Assembly: GCA_035280425.1 (NCBI GenBank)
Contig: DATEFW010000021.1
Span: 124,001 to 188,000, forward strand
Reading direction: 5' to 3'
Length of the DNA: 64,000 bases
Source: QHXW01 sp035280425
GTDB taxonomy: Bacteria > Acidobacteriota > Terriglobia > Bryobacterales > Bryobacteraceae
Under the pieces are notes generated by a model, which worked only from the letters and a program-made list of their open reading frames with translations, made no database searches and had not been told where the DNA came from. Positions 35,367 through 44,295 of the stretch are shown one piece after another. Position 1 is the first letter of the stretch. Each line of letters begins with the position of its first letter. Position numbers and translations under genes: made by a program.

Positions 35367-35882
35367 CTACTCAAGAGCCTGGAAGATTTCGGGGAGCGGC
35401 AGTTCGCTGGCGGGATTTTTCGTGCGCAGGATGCCGTCTTTGGATTCACGGGCGCCGTCTTTCGAGTACTCCCAGGCGCGGCGCGTGACGGGATCGATGA
35501 CCCAGACGTAGCGCACGCCGAACTTGAGATGATCCGCGATTTTTTCCTGCATGGCGCTCATGCGGTCGTCTTTGGAGAGGATTTCGATGGCGATGAGCGG
35601 CGGATGAGTGAGGACCTGCTCGGTGGGTTTAGGGCCGGCGACGACGCAGATGTCGGGAATGCGGAAGCGGGTGGGGGAGACCTGGGTGCGCAGTGCGACG
35701 TACGGGTAGATTTTGAGCGCGCGGCTGCGATTCAGAAAATACGAGTAGACGCGGCCTTGCAGATCGCTGTGATCGAGTTCTCCCACGTTACGCTCCTCGA
35801 GTTCGCCATCTACGTAGTCGCAGTCGGGATCGTAGGTGGTGTGCAGGTACTCTTCCACCGAAACGAGCGTTCGGGAGGACAT
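35367..35882 (-). CDS. Uma2 family (DUF820) endonuclease-like protein
   Basis: 171 residues from ATG 35882 (MSSRTLVSVEEYLHTTYDPD). The PD-(D/E)XK-like core is visible: DYVDGELEERNVGE, then RIPDICVVAG and PLIAIEILSKDDRMSAMQEK, followed by FGVRYVWVIDPVTRRAWEY. These proteins are multiplied in Acidobacteriota and cyanobacteria; a nuclease role is inferred from fold only. It is convergent with ribE (10 bases apart) and downstream of the DHH gene. Confidence 0.88.
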   Translation of the reverse strand: MSSRTLVSVEEYLHTTYDPDCDYVDGELEERNVGELDHSDLQGRVYSYFLNRSRALKIYPYVALRTQVSPTRFRIPDICVVAGPKPTEQVLTHPPLIAIEILSKDDRMSAMQEKIADHLKFGVRYVWVIDPVTRRAWEYSKDGARESKDGILRTKNPASELPLPEIFQALE

Positions 35883-35892
35883 CAGAACTATT

Positions 35893-36846
35893 TTAGCGCT
35901 TGAGCTCTTCGGTGATTTCGGCGGCGACGGTACGGGCCTGATCGACGGCGCCGGGCTCGAAGCTGATGGCGCCGACACGCGGGTGGCCGCCGCCGCCGTA
36001 GCGCTCGCAGATGCTGGCGAGGTTGTGTTTGGGCTCCTCGGGCGCCCAGGGATTGGAGCCGACCGAGACTTTGGTGCGGAAACTCGACGGGCTGACGGAG
36101 ACGGTATAAGTGCTGTCGGGATAAAGATAGTACGGGATGAACTTGTTGTAGCCTTCGAGATCGTAGCCGGTGAGATCGAAAAAAACGACGCCGTTATCCT
36201 GATGGGCGCGGCTGCGGATCATGTCGACCGAGGCGAGGTGGCGTTTATAAAGCGCACCGAAAAGCTGCTGGACTTCGGGCTCGTCGACGATTTGTTCGAG
36301 CGTGCGGTAGCGCATCCAGCGAATGATTTTCTGCACCATATCGGAGCCCTTGGAGCCCTCGATGACGAGCGTAAGCTTCATGGCGGGCGCGCCCAACTCG
36401 ACTGCGGTTTTGGCATCGGGGTACTGGGCGCCATCGATGATGTTGGCCCAGGAAACCAGTTGATCGAGATCGGGCGCTTCAAAACCCCATTTCTCTTTGG
36501 CGACGGTGCGGATGAACATGGTGCAGGATTTGAAGGAAGGATCGTAGAGCTTTTTGCCACTGCGGTCGCGGCGGAAGTGCTCGGCATCTTCGGGAGTCAA
36601 AAAGGCGCTCTGGTGATGATCGAACCACCAGGTGAGATGGGGATCGCTCGAATATTTGAAATCGACGATGGCGTTTTCGTCGCCATCGAACAGCTCGGAC
36701 TCGAAGATCTGGGAGGCTTTGTGAGCCATGCCCGTAAACGCGAATTCGGCCTGGGGATGAAACGCACCTTCCATGAACCGGCTGAAGAAAGCGGCCGATG
36801 CGGCGCCGTCGAAGCAGTGATCGTGATAGAGAATCCGAATGCGCAT
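35893..36846 (-). CDS. DHH family phosphoesterase
   Basis: 317 residues. Motif I is YHDHCFDGAASAAF (D9, D13), the central motif WWFDHHQSAF holds the DHH-type metal ligands and the C-terminal DHHA1-like region has RYGGGGHPRVGAISF. DHH enzymes cut phosphodiesters in nanoRNA, cyclic dinucleotides or polyphosphate; this longer form with an aromatic-rich middle is not assigned to a specific substrate. It is close to, and probably co-transcribed with, the Uma2 gene. Confidence 0.88.
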   Translation of the reverse strand: MRIRILYHDHCFDGAASAAFFSRFMEGAFHPQAEFAFTGMAHKASQIFESELFDGDENAIVDFKYSSDPHLTWWFDHHQSAFLTPEDAEHFRRDRSGKKLYDPSFKSCTMFIRTVAKEKWGFEAPDLDQLVSWANIIDGAQYPDAKTAVELGAPAMKLTLVIEGSKGSDMVQKIIRWMRYRTLEQIVDEPEVQQLFGALYKRHLASVDMIRSRAHQDNGVVFFDLTGYDLEGYNKFIPYYLYPDSTYTVSVSPSSFRTKVSVGSNPWAPEEPKHNLASICERYGGGGHPRVGAISFEPGAVDQARTVAAEITEELKR

Positions 36847-36923
36847 GAGATGGGGAGAGCGGAAAACTTACTAGGATGCACCATGCAGGCGCAGATTGCA
36901 ACCACCGATTCCAAATTTTTGGG

Positions 36924-37586
36924 CTAGTCGTCGCCGGAGGTGCGGGAGGCGCGACGTGCCTTTAACACCTCTGAAATGGCGGGAAGGAGCGAGAGCACGA
37001 TGATCAGGATAATGACTTTATCGAAGTATTGTCGAATAAACGGCACGCGGCCGAGCTTGTAGCCGAGCAACGTCATGAATGCCACCCAGCCGGCGGCGCC
37101 GCAAACGCTGAAGGGCAGAAAGCGCAGATAGGGCATACGACCGACGCCGGCAACGAATGCGGCGAAGGTGCGGATGATGGGGATAAAACGGGCATAAATA
37201 ATGGTTTTGCCGCCGTGTTTTTCGTAAAACTCGTGAGTGCGAACCAGGTGCTGGCGCTTGAACAGGCGCGAATCGGGGCGGCTGAAAATGCGGGGACCGG
37301 TCGAGCGGCCGAGCAGATAACCGGTGCTGTCGCCGATCATAGCGGCGGACATGAGCACCAGGTTCACGATGACGATGTTGAGATTGCCTGCGCCGGCCAC
37401 AACGCCGACGGTGAAGAGCAGGGAATCGCCGGGAAGGAAAAAGCCGACCAGGAGCCCGGTTTCCGAGAAAACAATCAGAAAAAGTAGGGCATAGCCCACC
37501 CAGCCGGCCATGAAGCCCGAGAGGAGCTGGATGAGGCGCTCGGGGTCGGTGAGGGCCTTCAGGAACTCCAGAACGGCATGAACCAT
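36924..37586 (-). CDS. DedA family membrane protein
   Basis: 220 residues with about five membrane segments. The DedA/SNARE-associated signature is present: FSETGLLVGFFLPGDSLLF, GDSTGYLLGR, the basic ARFIPIIRTFAAFVAGVG and GAAGWVAFMTLLGYKLG. DedA proteins are lipid scramblases or transporters, for example of undecaprenyl phosphate or phosphatidylethanolamine. Either ATG 37586 or a GTG at 37601 that overlaps the ppiD stop (GTGA) may be the start; I prefer the ATG because MVHAVLEFLK looks like the family N-terminus. Confidence 0.9.
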   Translation of the reverse strand: MVHAVLEFLKALTDPERLIQLLSGFMAGWVGYALLFLIVFSETGLLVGFFLPGDSLLFTVGVVAGAGNLNIVIVNLVLMSAAMIGDSTGYLLGRSTGPRIFSRPDSRLFKRQHLVRTHEFYEKHGGKTIIYARFIPIIRTFAAFVAGVGRMPYLRFLPFSVCGAAGWVAFMTLLGYKLGRVPFIRQYFDKVIILIIVLSLLPAISEVLKARRASRTSGDD

Positions 37587-37597
37587 GCAGTCTGCGG

Positions 37598-39523
37598 TCA
37601 CCCGCGATAGTTCGCGACCAGGCGGTTCAGGACGTCCTGATGAATTTTGACCTTGCCATCCTTGATCAGGCGTTCGCGCAGCCCGGCGGCGAACAGCTCA
37701 TCGCGCTCGCGTGCTTTTCTGGTTTTCAATTCGTCGCGCAGTCCAGTGCGCTGGGCGGCCAGTTGCGACATATCGGCCGGCACGTGCTGGAGCACTTTGA
37801 CGACCACGCGGCCGTCGGGCATCTGAACGGGACCGAACACCGAGCCATCGGGTTTGGCGAAAGCCTGCGCAATGTAGCTCGACTGGCCCAAGCCTTCGAC
37901 TGCGCCCTCGCGGTCGAATGGCGGCGGCGTCTTGACTTCGATGCCCATGGATTTGGCGGCTTTTTCGAGATCGCCGCCCATGGAGCTGGTTTTGGCGGCG
38001 AGATCATCGGCGCGCTTGGAAACCAGTTGATCGAGTTTTTGACCCTCGACGGTCTGACGCACACGGGCCTGAACTTCTTCGAGCGTTGCCGGGTGCGCGG
38101 GAATGACGGCGGTGACCACGGCCATGGCGACGCGGCTGGGAGGAACGGCGACGGGCTGGGAAACTTCGCCCTTGCCGAGCCCGTTGATGCTCTGCTCGAA
38201 GTCCTTATTCACGCCGATTTCGGGAAGGGGATCGCCGGGGGCAACATTATTCACCACAATCGGCGGAGCGAGGTTGAACTGCTGCGCGACCTTTTCCGGG
38301 GATTCGGTCTTCAGCTCGGCCTGGGCCTTGTCCATGGTGTTCTGGATCAGATCGCTGGCGCGTTGTTTGCGCAGCTCGTCGGCGATTTGGGATTTGACCT
38401 CCTCGAAGGTTTGCTGATGCGCCTGCTCGTGGGCGAGCACCTGGATGATGTGATAGCCGTACTCGGTCTTGATGAGACCGCTGATTTCGTTCGGCTTGAG
38501 CGAGAAGGCGGTATCCTCGAACGGCTTTACGGTCTGGCCGCGAACGATCCAGCCGAGGTCTCCGCCTTTGGCGGCTGAGCCGGGATCTTCGGAATTTTTC
38601 TTTGCCAGCTCCGCGAAGTCCGCGCCACCTTTGATCTGCTTCAGCAGGGCTTCGGCCTTGGTTTTGACTTGCGCCTCTTGTTCCGGAGTCTTGCCGGTGG
38701 TTTTCAGCAGAATATGCCGGACTTTGACGCGCTCGGGCGTGCGGAAGCGGTCCGTCTCGTTGGCGTAAGCGCGCTTGAGCTCGGCATCTGTGGGATTGAT
38801 GGATGCCGCGAGCTTGGATTGATCGATCAGCAGGAGTGACAGGTTGCGCTTCTCGGGAATAGTGAACAGCGCGCGGTTTTTGTCGAAGTAGTCCTTTAAA
38901 TCTGCCGGCGTGACCTGGACCTCGGATTTAAGCTTATCGGGCGAGATTTTGGCGTAGGCGATGCGGACCTTTTCATTGCGCTGGCGGAATTCCTTTTCGA
39001 TTTCGGCGGGCGTGATGACGGTGCCTTCGGCCACCACTTCACGCAGACGCGTGACGAGCACCTGGCGCGCGATGCTGCTCTCGAATTCCCCGATCGAAAG
39101 ATTCTGCTGGGAGAGCATGGCAGCATAGGCTTCTTTGCCGATGAACTTGCCGTCAGGAAACAACTGGGGGATCTGCAGGCGAATGGCGTTGAAGGTGTCC
39201 TGGTCGCTCACTTTAAACCCGAGACGCTGAGCTTCGTAGACCAGGGTGCGCTCGGTGATCATCTGATCCACCAATTGCGGGACATATAGCGACATCATGG
39301 CGGGCGGAATCTGGCGGCTGCGCAGCGCGTTCTGAATGGTTTGCTGGGCCTCGCGGAGCGTGATGGTGTCTTTGCCGATTTGAGCGATGACGGTGTCAGC
39401 GCCGCGGTCGCCCGAGCCATAGCTGGGGATCAGGTAAGTAACCATGGAGAGCGCCACCGCTACCAGCAGAGCGCTCAGGAAAAAACGCACCATCTTGTCG
39501 CGGCTACGAAACAGATCAAACAT
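37598..39523 (-). CDS. PpiD/SurA-type periplasmic peptidyl-prolyl isomerase
   Basis: 641 residues. A single membrane anchor (about 11-30, VRFFLSALLVAVALSMVTYL) leaves the rest in the periplasm. A SurA_N-like helical region is followed by a parvulin domain (about 265-365: VRHILLKTTGKTPEQ, FAELAKKNSEDPGSAAKGG, YGYHIIQVLAHE). A second parvulin-like half is suggested by PPFDREGAVEGLGQ in the C-terminal part. It assists folding of exported proteins at the translocon. This is the PpiD layout; BamD elsewhere in the window belongs to the same export line. Confidence 0.9.
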   Translation of the reverse strand: MFDLFRSRDKMVRFFLSALLVAVALSMVTYLIPSYGSGDRGADTVIAQIGKDTITLREAQQTIQNALRSRQIPPAMMSLYVPQLVDQMITERTLVYEAQRLGFKVSDQDTFNAIRLQIPQLFPDGKFIGKEAYAAMLSQQNLSIGEFESSIARQVLVTRLREVVAEGTVITPAEIEKEFRQRNEKVRIAYAKISPDKLKSEVQVTPADLKDYFDKNRALFTIPEKRNLSLLLIDQSKLAASINPTDAELKRAYANETDRFRTPERVKVRHILLKTTGKTPEQEAQVKTKAEALLKQIKGGADFAELAKKNSEDPGSAAKGGDLGWIVRGQTVKPFEDTAFSLKPNEISGLIKTEYGYHIIQVLAHEQAHQQTFEEVKSQIADELRKQRASDLIQNTMDKAQAELKTESPEKVAQQFNLAPPIVVNNVAPGDPLPEIGVNKDFEQSINGLGKGEVSQPVAVPPSRVAMAVVTAVIPAHPATLEEVQARVRQTVEGQKLDQLVSKRADDLAAKTSSMGGDLEKAAKSMGIEVKTPPPFDREGAVEGLGQSSYIAQAFAKPDGSVFGPVQMPDGRVVVKVLQHVPADMSQLAAQRTGLRDELKTRKARERDELFAAGLRERLIKDGKVKIHQDVLNRLVANYRG

Positions 39524-39710
39524 CCGGGAAACTCCTCAGGGTATGCAAAATGGACGCGAAAGCGAACAGACCGGGTCCAGGGCAAAACAACGCGCAAACC
39601 GGATCAGCCTGAGCGCTATCGTGGAAATATCAGTATAGCAGGGGGGCGCGGTGGGATTGGGATGTTGGATGGTGTGCGCACTGTGCGTTGACGGATCGCC
39701 GATTCGGAAT

Positions 39711-39757
39711 CCTTCGTGCCCCGCGAGCAACGAAGGCCGCATCCGGCCCCGGCCGGA
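39711..39757. other. two GC-rich hairpins in a 429-base gap
   Basis: The gap 39524-39952 between ppiD and the PEP-CTERM gene holds no gene that I can support. CCTTCGT (39711-39717) pairs with ACGAAGG (39730-39736), and TCCGGCC (39742-39748) with GGCCGGA (39751-39757). No T-run follows, so a Rho-independent terminator is unlikely; an extragenic palindrome or an RNA end structure is possible. The remainder is featureless apart from the upstream region of each gene. Confidence 0.4.
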
Positions 39758-39952
39758 GGGTTATTAACCTCGTCAAAAATTTGGGACTCGTGGGCGAAGA
39801 TTTGGGAACTCGTCCTCTATTTTTTCCTCTCGTCACGGTGGAGAAACATACGATCGACGGCGCTAAGCGATAGATCCACTTTCATCTGTTGAGAACGAGA
39901 CAGAGATCGAAGACACATGGGCGTGTTTCGTGCGGTTTCGAGGCGAGTATTT

Positions 39953-40573
39953 ATGAGACAAACCATTAAAATCACCGCCCGACTGTTCTTCACCGGCTGC
40001 CTGCTATCGACCTTCGCACTCGCCGACCCAATTGTGTTCTTATTTTCCGGAACCGGTTCGGGGTCCTTGGGCAGTGTCGCATTCACGGACGAAGCGTTCG
40101 CCTTCACGTTCATGTCCGACACGAGCCTGCTCACGGTCCCGCCGTGTTGTACGGGCGATATGAGCACTCCGAAAGGGACGGCAGCGACATTCATGATCAG
40201 TGGCGTCGGCTCCGGCTCCCTTACGGGAACTCAGGCTGTGTTTGTCAACCAGGCGGAAAACGACGTCGGCATTTGGTTCTTTAACCAGCCCGATTTCCTG
40301 ACGCTGGGCAACTTCGCATTTGCGTCTTACAATCTGGCAAGCAATATGGGGCCGATCACGGGCACGGCCAGCGCGCTATCGGAGTTATTACCCACGTCGG
40401 TTGGCAACCACGAGCTTATTTCTTTAAGCCACGCCAGCGACGTTACGTTCTTCGCTCAAGTAGGGGCCGACTCGCCCGTGCCTGAACCTTCGACGGCCGG
40501 TATGCTGGGAGTGGTTTTGTGCTGGCTGGCGGCTGGCCGGGCAATGCGACGGTTGCCCTCGAAACTCTCTTGA
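39953..40573 (+). CDS. PEP-CTERM sorted exported protein
   Basis: 206 residues. Signal peptide (MRQTIKITARLFFTGCLLST, ending FALA), a Gly/Ser/Thr-rich beta-type body (FLFSGTGSGSLGSVAF) and the C-terminal sorting signal VPEPSTAGMLGVVLCWLAAG followed by RAMRR. The VPEP motif, hydrophobic helix and basic tail are the substrate tag for exosortase; the protein is released to the surface or matrix. ATG 39953 has GAGG 9 bases upstream; ATG 39917 is an in-frame alternative. Base composition is lower in GC than neighbouring genes. Confidence 0.88.
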   Translation: MRQTIKITARLFFTGCLLSTFALADPIVFLFSGTGSGSLGSVAFTDEAFAFTFMSDTSLLTVPPCCTGDMSTPKGTAATFMISGVGSGSLTGTQAVFVNQAENDVGIWFFNQPDFLTLGNFAFASYNLASNMGPITGTASALSELLPTSVGNHELISLSHASDVTFFAQVGADSPVPEPSTAGMLGVVLCWLAAGRAMRRLPSKLS

Positions 40574-40599
40574 GCAACCTGCCCGCAAGACCGCGGGAG

Positions 40600-40782
40600 C
40601 CCTGGGCGATGGCCATGATGTTGATGCGCTCGCGGGAAATGGGGGTGAAGATGCGGCCGACGCGACCGGGGGCGTCCTGGATGCCCTCGCCGACGACCGT
40701 CAGGTGGCCGACCTGGTTATCTACTTCGACGGGCTTCAGATATCCGTGCGCCAGATCGAGCGTCAGGGCGGATTCGACCGCC
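40600..40782 (-). pseudogene. duplicated ACT-domain fragment of lysC
   Basis: On the minus strand these bases read SALTLDLAHGYLKPVEVDNQ, then VGHLTVVGEGIQDAPGRVGR and IFTPISRERINIMAIAQGS. The lysC product (41657-43138) has SALALELAHGYLKPIEVDNQ and ISRERINIIAIAQGS at the same spots, so about three of four residues agree. The DNA also aligns to 41830-42000 in the same orientation. Homology ends near both limits, and neither a start nor the rest of the kinase is present. It is a leftover 3' part of lysC, now separated from the intact gene by about 0.9 kb. Confidence 0.85.
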
Positions 40783-40850
40783 AGGCAGGGCGCGACGAGC
40801 TAGCGCGCGGACGGTGCGCTAAATCTCTGTCCAAGAAGTTGGGGAGCGGT

Positions 40851-41147
40851 TCAAGTCGAGATGTGAATCGTTCGATAGTGCTGCCGGGTCATTTCCACGA
40901 TTGAGCCGAGCAGAGCGTAGCCGGCAGTATTCGCGACAGCGGCCCAAGTAAGACCAAAAGGGCCCGACTTTATATGCAAGATGACCGCAACGGCCGGCTG
41001 AGTTAACAACGCGAGAGCATAGACGGTCCCTTCGATTGGAACGTCTTTGCTTGTCTGTCCGAAATACAGTGCCCACCCAAGCGACACGAGAAAACCGGCG
41101 CTTGCCCAGACAGCAGCTCGGAGCAGCATCTTTCTTACGGCGGTCAT
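40851..41147 (-). CDS. small multi-span membrane protein, unknown
   Basis: 98 residues from ATG 41147 (MTAVRKMLLRAAVW). About three hydrophobic segments: ASAGFLVSLGWALYF, VYALALLTQPAVAVILHI and LTWAAVANTAGYALLGSI. No family recognised. It lies between the lysC fragment and lysC, in a stretch of lower GC than the neighbourhood, so it may have come in with the insertion. Confidence 0.55.
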   Translation of the reverse strand: MTAVRKMLLRAAVWASAGFLVSLGWALYFGQTSKDVPIEGTVYALALLTQPAVAVILHIKSGPFGLTWAAVANTAGYALLGSIVEMTRQHYRTIHIST

Positions 41148-41268
41148 GCCCGACCGGCAGTATACCGCGAAGTCTTGAAGACCGTCCTCTGAAAGGTAGT
41201 GAATCACTTATAGAAGCTGGGGTAAACCCTCATTGAAATGCGTCGTGCTTTCCAACACAATCGAGAGG

Positions 41269-41475
41269 ATGCAAGTTGGCTTGGCAGCATTGAAGGTCGC
41301 ATTGCGCGTGCTGACGGCGGTGACCGAAAGGCGGAATCCACTACCTCAAGACGTCGAGGAACTCCGGCGGTTGCATCCCCTACTATCAGATTGTGCGCTG
41401 GACGACGTCGCTTGCGACGTTATCCAACAAGCGTTGAAACGCCGCAGTGAATTGTGGAAATCGGCAACGCTCTAA
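41269..41475 (+). CDS. small conserved hypothetical protein
   Basis: 68 residues from ATG 41269; TTG 41233 or GTG 41245 would add up to 12 residues, and no candidate has a well-placed Shine-Dalgarno. The protein is helical: ALKVALRVLTAVTERRNPLP, then DVEELRRLHPLLSDCALDDV and CDVIQQALKRR. I believe similar small proteins recur in Acidobacteriota genomes, with the ALxVLTA and DVExLRR pattern, but the function is unknown. It is inside the segment between the lysC fragment and lysC. Confidence 0.55.
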   Translation: MQVGLAALKVALRVLTAVTERRNPLPQDVEELRRLHPLLSDCALDDVACDVIQQALKRRSELWKSATL

Positions 41476-41656
41476 GGACCTGGGTACTACCTCCTCAAGC
41501 GCAAATTAGCGGCAGGCGGCCCGCAGCGCCGTGGACGAGCGCGCGCCTCTCAATTCTAGGCCGTGGGGTCCACAGTGGGGCGGATGAGAACTGACGGCTT
41601 TCAGCACCCCGAACACACACGATCCCAGACCGGCTGGATTGCGAAGCGGATTCATT

Positions 41657-43138
41657 TCAGCGCGTCCGCCGGCTTGAGCTTCGGGCGGCGGCAGTTATGC
41701 CGGCTTTTTTGCCAGGAGCGCGGGCGGATGGAACACTGCCCATGCCGCATTCGTCGTGCACGGCACGGACGGCTTTTTCGAGACCATCGCGGCGGACCAC
41801 GATGGCGATGGTCAGCTCGCTCGACCCCTGGGCGATGGCAATGATGTTGATGCGCTCGCGCGAAATTGCGGTGAAGATGCGGCCGGCGAGACCGGGGGTG
41901 CCCTGCATTCCCTCGCCGACGACGGCCAGTAAGCCGACCTGGTTATCCACTTCGATGGGCTTGAGATAGCCGTGGGCCAGCTCGAGCGCTAAAGCGGATT
42001 CGAGGGCTTCGACGGTTTTTTCCAGTTCTTCGCTGCGGACGAGAAAACAGAAGCTCTGGCGGTAACTGGAGCTCGAGAGCGAAAGCACCTCGACGTTCAC
42101 GCGAGCCAGGGCATCGAGCGCGCGCGCCATCACCTGCGCGCCAGGCAGAGTGGCGTGAGCGGGCTCTAGCGAAACCAGGGCCACGCGCGTCATGGAAGTG
42201 ACGGCACGGGCGCCGTTAGATGTGGAAATGCGCGAGACGATTCTGGTGCCGGGTTTTTCGGGCGCGAAGCTGTTCTTGCTCCAGACCGGAATGCGGCTTT
42301 CGACGAGCGGGGCGAGCGTGCGCGGGTGCAGAACCTTGGCGCCGTTGTAGGCCAGCTCGGCGGCTTCGCGATAGGTGACTTCGTCGAGCACGGCGGCATC
42401 GGGGACCAGGCGCGGATCGGCGCTCATGATGCCATCGACATCGGTCCAGATCCATAATTCGCGAGCGTTGAGGGCGGCCGAGAGAATGGAAGCTGAAAAA
42501 TCCGACCCGCCGCGGCCCAGGGTGGTGGGGCGGCCGTCCGCGGTTGCGCCGTTGAAGCCGGTCACGACCGGCAGCACGCCGGTACGAAGTAGAGGGACGA
42601 GGCGGGCGCGCGTTTTTTCGGTCGTTTGTTCCATGAGCGGAGAAGCGCTGCCGAAGACAGCGTCGGTGACGATCAGCTCGGCGGCATTCACCGCTTCGGC
42701 CTTGGTTTCCCCGGCGTTGAGCGAGGCGGCGATCATGAGCGCAGACAGACGCTCGCCGATGGCGATGGCTTCGTCGACCGAGCGCGGCGGGCGGTCGTTG
42801 AGCATCAGCATGCCATGAGTAATGCGCTGAAACTCGCCGATCAGCTCGCGAATTCCGGCGAGCACCGGCTTTTGTTTGGCTGCGGGCAAAAGCTGGCGGC
42901 AAGCCTGGACGTGGCGCTCTTCGAGTTTGCGGATATTCTCGTCGCGGCCGTGGCGGTCTCCGGCTTCGGCGTGCCTGGTGGTTTCGATCAGCAGGTCGGT
43001 GATGCCGGACATGGCCGAGACAACGATCACAACCGGCCGCTTGCGCTTCTGCTCGGCGGAGAGGCGCGCGGCGACACGCATGCGCTCGGCGCTGCCGACG
43101 CTTGTGCCGCCGAACTTCATGACTAGCAGATCTTTCAA
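41657..43138 (-). CDS. lysC: aspartate kinase
   Basis: 493 residues. The amino-acid kinase domain begins LVMKFGGTSVG (K8 to S13) and has SDFSASILSAALNARELWIW with the aspartate site. Two ACT domains follow (about 320-475), including QVGLLAVVGEGMQGTPG, which would bind lysine or threonine as feedback inhibitor. The length is nearer the single-function long class than the short alpha/beta type. It makes aspartyl phosphate for lysine, threonine and methionine synthesis. Its start overlaps cmk by 4 bases. A copy of its ACT region lies at 40600-40782. Confidence 0.95.
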   Translation of the reverse strand: MKDLLVMKFGGTSVGSAERMRVAARLSAEQKRKRPVVIVVSAMSGITDLLIETTRHAEAGDRHGRDENIRKLEERHVQACRQLLPAAKQKPVLAGIRELIGEFQRITHGMLMLNDRPPRSVDEAIAIGERLSALMIAASLNAGETKAEAVNAAELIVTDAVFGSASPLMEQTTEKTRARLVPLLRTGVLPVVTGFNGATADGRPTTLGRGGSDFSASILSAALNARELWIWTDVDGIMSADPRLVPDAAVLDEVTYREAAELAYNGAKVLHPRTLAPLVESRIPVWSKNSFAPEKPGTRIVSRISTSNGARAVTSMTRVALVSLEPAHATLPGAQVMARALDALARVNVEVLSLSSSSYRQSFCFLVRSEELEKTVEALESALALELAHGYLKPIEVDNQVGLLAVVGEGMQGTPGLAGRIFTAISRERINIIAIAQGSSELTIAIVVRRDGLEKAVRAVHDECGMGSVPSARAPGKKAGITAAARSSSRRTR

Positions 43139-43800
43139 CGAAACTCCTTTCCGTTCGTGATGCGGGCGCGCACCAGGCGCAGGATGGCCTCTTCGACTTC
43201 ACCGATCGACAGGCGCGTAGAATCGAGATAAACGGCATCGGGGGCTTGGGTGAGCGGCGCTTCGATCCTGGTGCGGTCGCGCTGATCGCGCTCTTGCATT
43301 TCGCGGGAAATGGCGGCTGGATCGCCGTTCACTTCCACGGTACGGCGGCGGGCGCGTTCCGCGGTGTCGGCATCCAGGAAAATTTTGAGATCGGCATTGG
43401 GAAACACGACCGAGCCGATGTCGCGGCCTTCCATCACGACGTTATTCTCTTTGCCGATAGCGCGCTGTTTCTCAACCAGCGCACGACGGACGCCGGCGAT
43501 GGTGGCGACGACGGAGGCAGCCTGGGTCACTTCGGGAACGCGGATGGCTTCGGTTACATCCTCACCGTTGAGCAGGACGCGTGAGCCTTCGGCCACAAGA
43601 GTGATGGACGCCGCGCGAGCCAATTGCTCCATGCGGTGGTGGTCGGCGGGATCGAGATGCTGGCCGAGCGCCCAGAGCGCGACCGCGCGATACATGGCGC
43701 CGCTATCGATGTAGAGAAAATCGAGGCGTTCGGCGAGGCGGCGGGCAATAGTACTTTTGCCGGCGCCGGCCGGGCCATCGATGGCAATCACGATGCCCAT
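43135..43800 (-). CDS. cmk: cytidylate kinase
   Basis: 221 residues from ATG 43800. GPAGAGKS (9-16) is the P-loop, LDFLYIDSGAMYRAVALW the CMP-binding signature, VVMEGRDIGSVVFPNADLKI the central motif and RRRTVEVNGD part of the lid. It phosphorylates CMP and dCMP. The open frame extends upstream but only as the antisense of other genes. Translationally coupled to lysC (ATGA). Confidence 0.96.
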   Translation of the reverse strand: MGIVIAIDGPAGAGKSTIARRLAERLDFLYIDSGAMYRAVALWALGQHLDPADHHRMEQLARAASITLVAEGSRVLLNGEDVTEAIRVPEVTQAASVVATIAGVRRALVEKQRAIGKENNVVMEGRDIGSVVFPNADLKIFLDADTAERARRRTVEVNGDPAAISREMQERDQRDRTRIEAPLTQAPDAVYLDSTRLSIGEVEEAILRLVRARITNGKEFR

Positions 43801-43824
43801 GAATCCGTAGAATAACAAGTGGAG

Positions 43825-44217
43825 ATGACCGCTCAGGAATTCGACCGGCTGGTGGCGCGCGCCTGCGCCAAAATTCCGCGGCGCTTTCGGCGGCGGCTGG
43901 CCAACATTGCGATGATCGTGGAGGATGAGCCTTCGCCGGAACAGTTGCAGGCGGCACGCGTCGGACCCGGGTCGACGCTGTTGGGCCTCTACCAGGGGCG
44001 GCCGCTTACGGTGCGCAGCGTGTCCGATGGTTTTGTGATGCCGGACCGCATTCTGATTTTTCAAGGGCCGCACGAGCGGCTGGCGCGAGACCGGGAGCAT
44101 CTGGAGAAGATGGTCGAGGAGACGGTTTGGCACGAAGTGGCCCATTATTTCGGCATGGACGAAGGCCGGGTGAGGAGCGCGGAGCGGAGGCGGCGCACCG
44201 GGCGCGTGCGCCGGTAG
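43825..44217 (+). CDS. zinicin-like metallopeptidase family protein
   Basis: 130 residues of the DUF1025/zinicin family. The zinc motif is VWHEVAHYFGMDEGRVR (HExxHxxGxxE) near the C-terminus; FVMPDRILIFQGPHERLA is the preceding family segment. These are small cytoplasmic proteins with a minimal metallopeptidase fold and no known substrate. Divergent from cmk; start ATG 43825 or GTG 43819. Confidence 0.85.
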   Translation: MTAQEFDRLVARACAKIPRRFRRRLANIAMIVEDEPSPEQLQAARVGPGSTLLGLYQGRPLTVRSVSDGFVMPDRILIFQGPHERLARDREHLEKMVEETVWHEVAHYFGMDEGRVRSAERRRRTGRVRR

Positions 44218-44295
44218 AACCTGCCGCGGCCTGCGGTACACTCTGGTTTTGGCCACGTCTATTTCAGGAGAAACGCGCTCGTTCCCCAATTCCCA

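Noticed and set aside
39742..39757. Rho-independent terminator after ppiD or before the PEP-CTERM gene
   Set aside because: A good GC stem but no following U-run on either strand; it is listed only as a hairpin.
40519..40803. 94-codon plus-strand frame over the lysC fragment
   Set aside because: It is the antisense of the ACT-domain fragment. A matching antisense frame lies over lysC itself at 41697-41969, and this similarity is what revealed the duplication.
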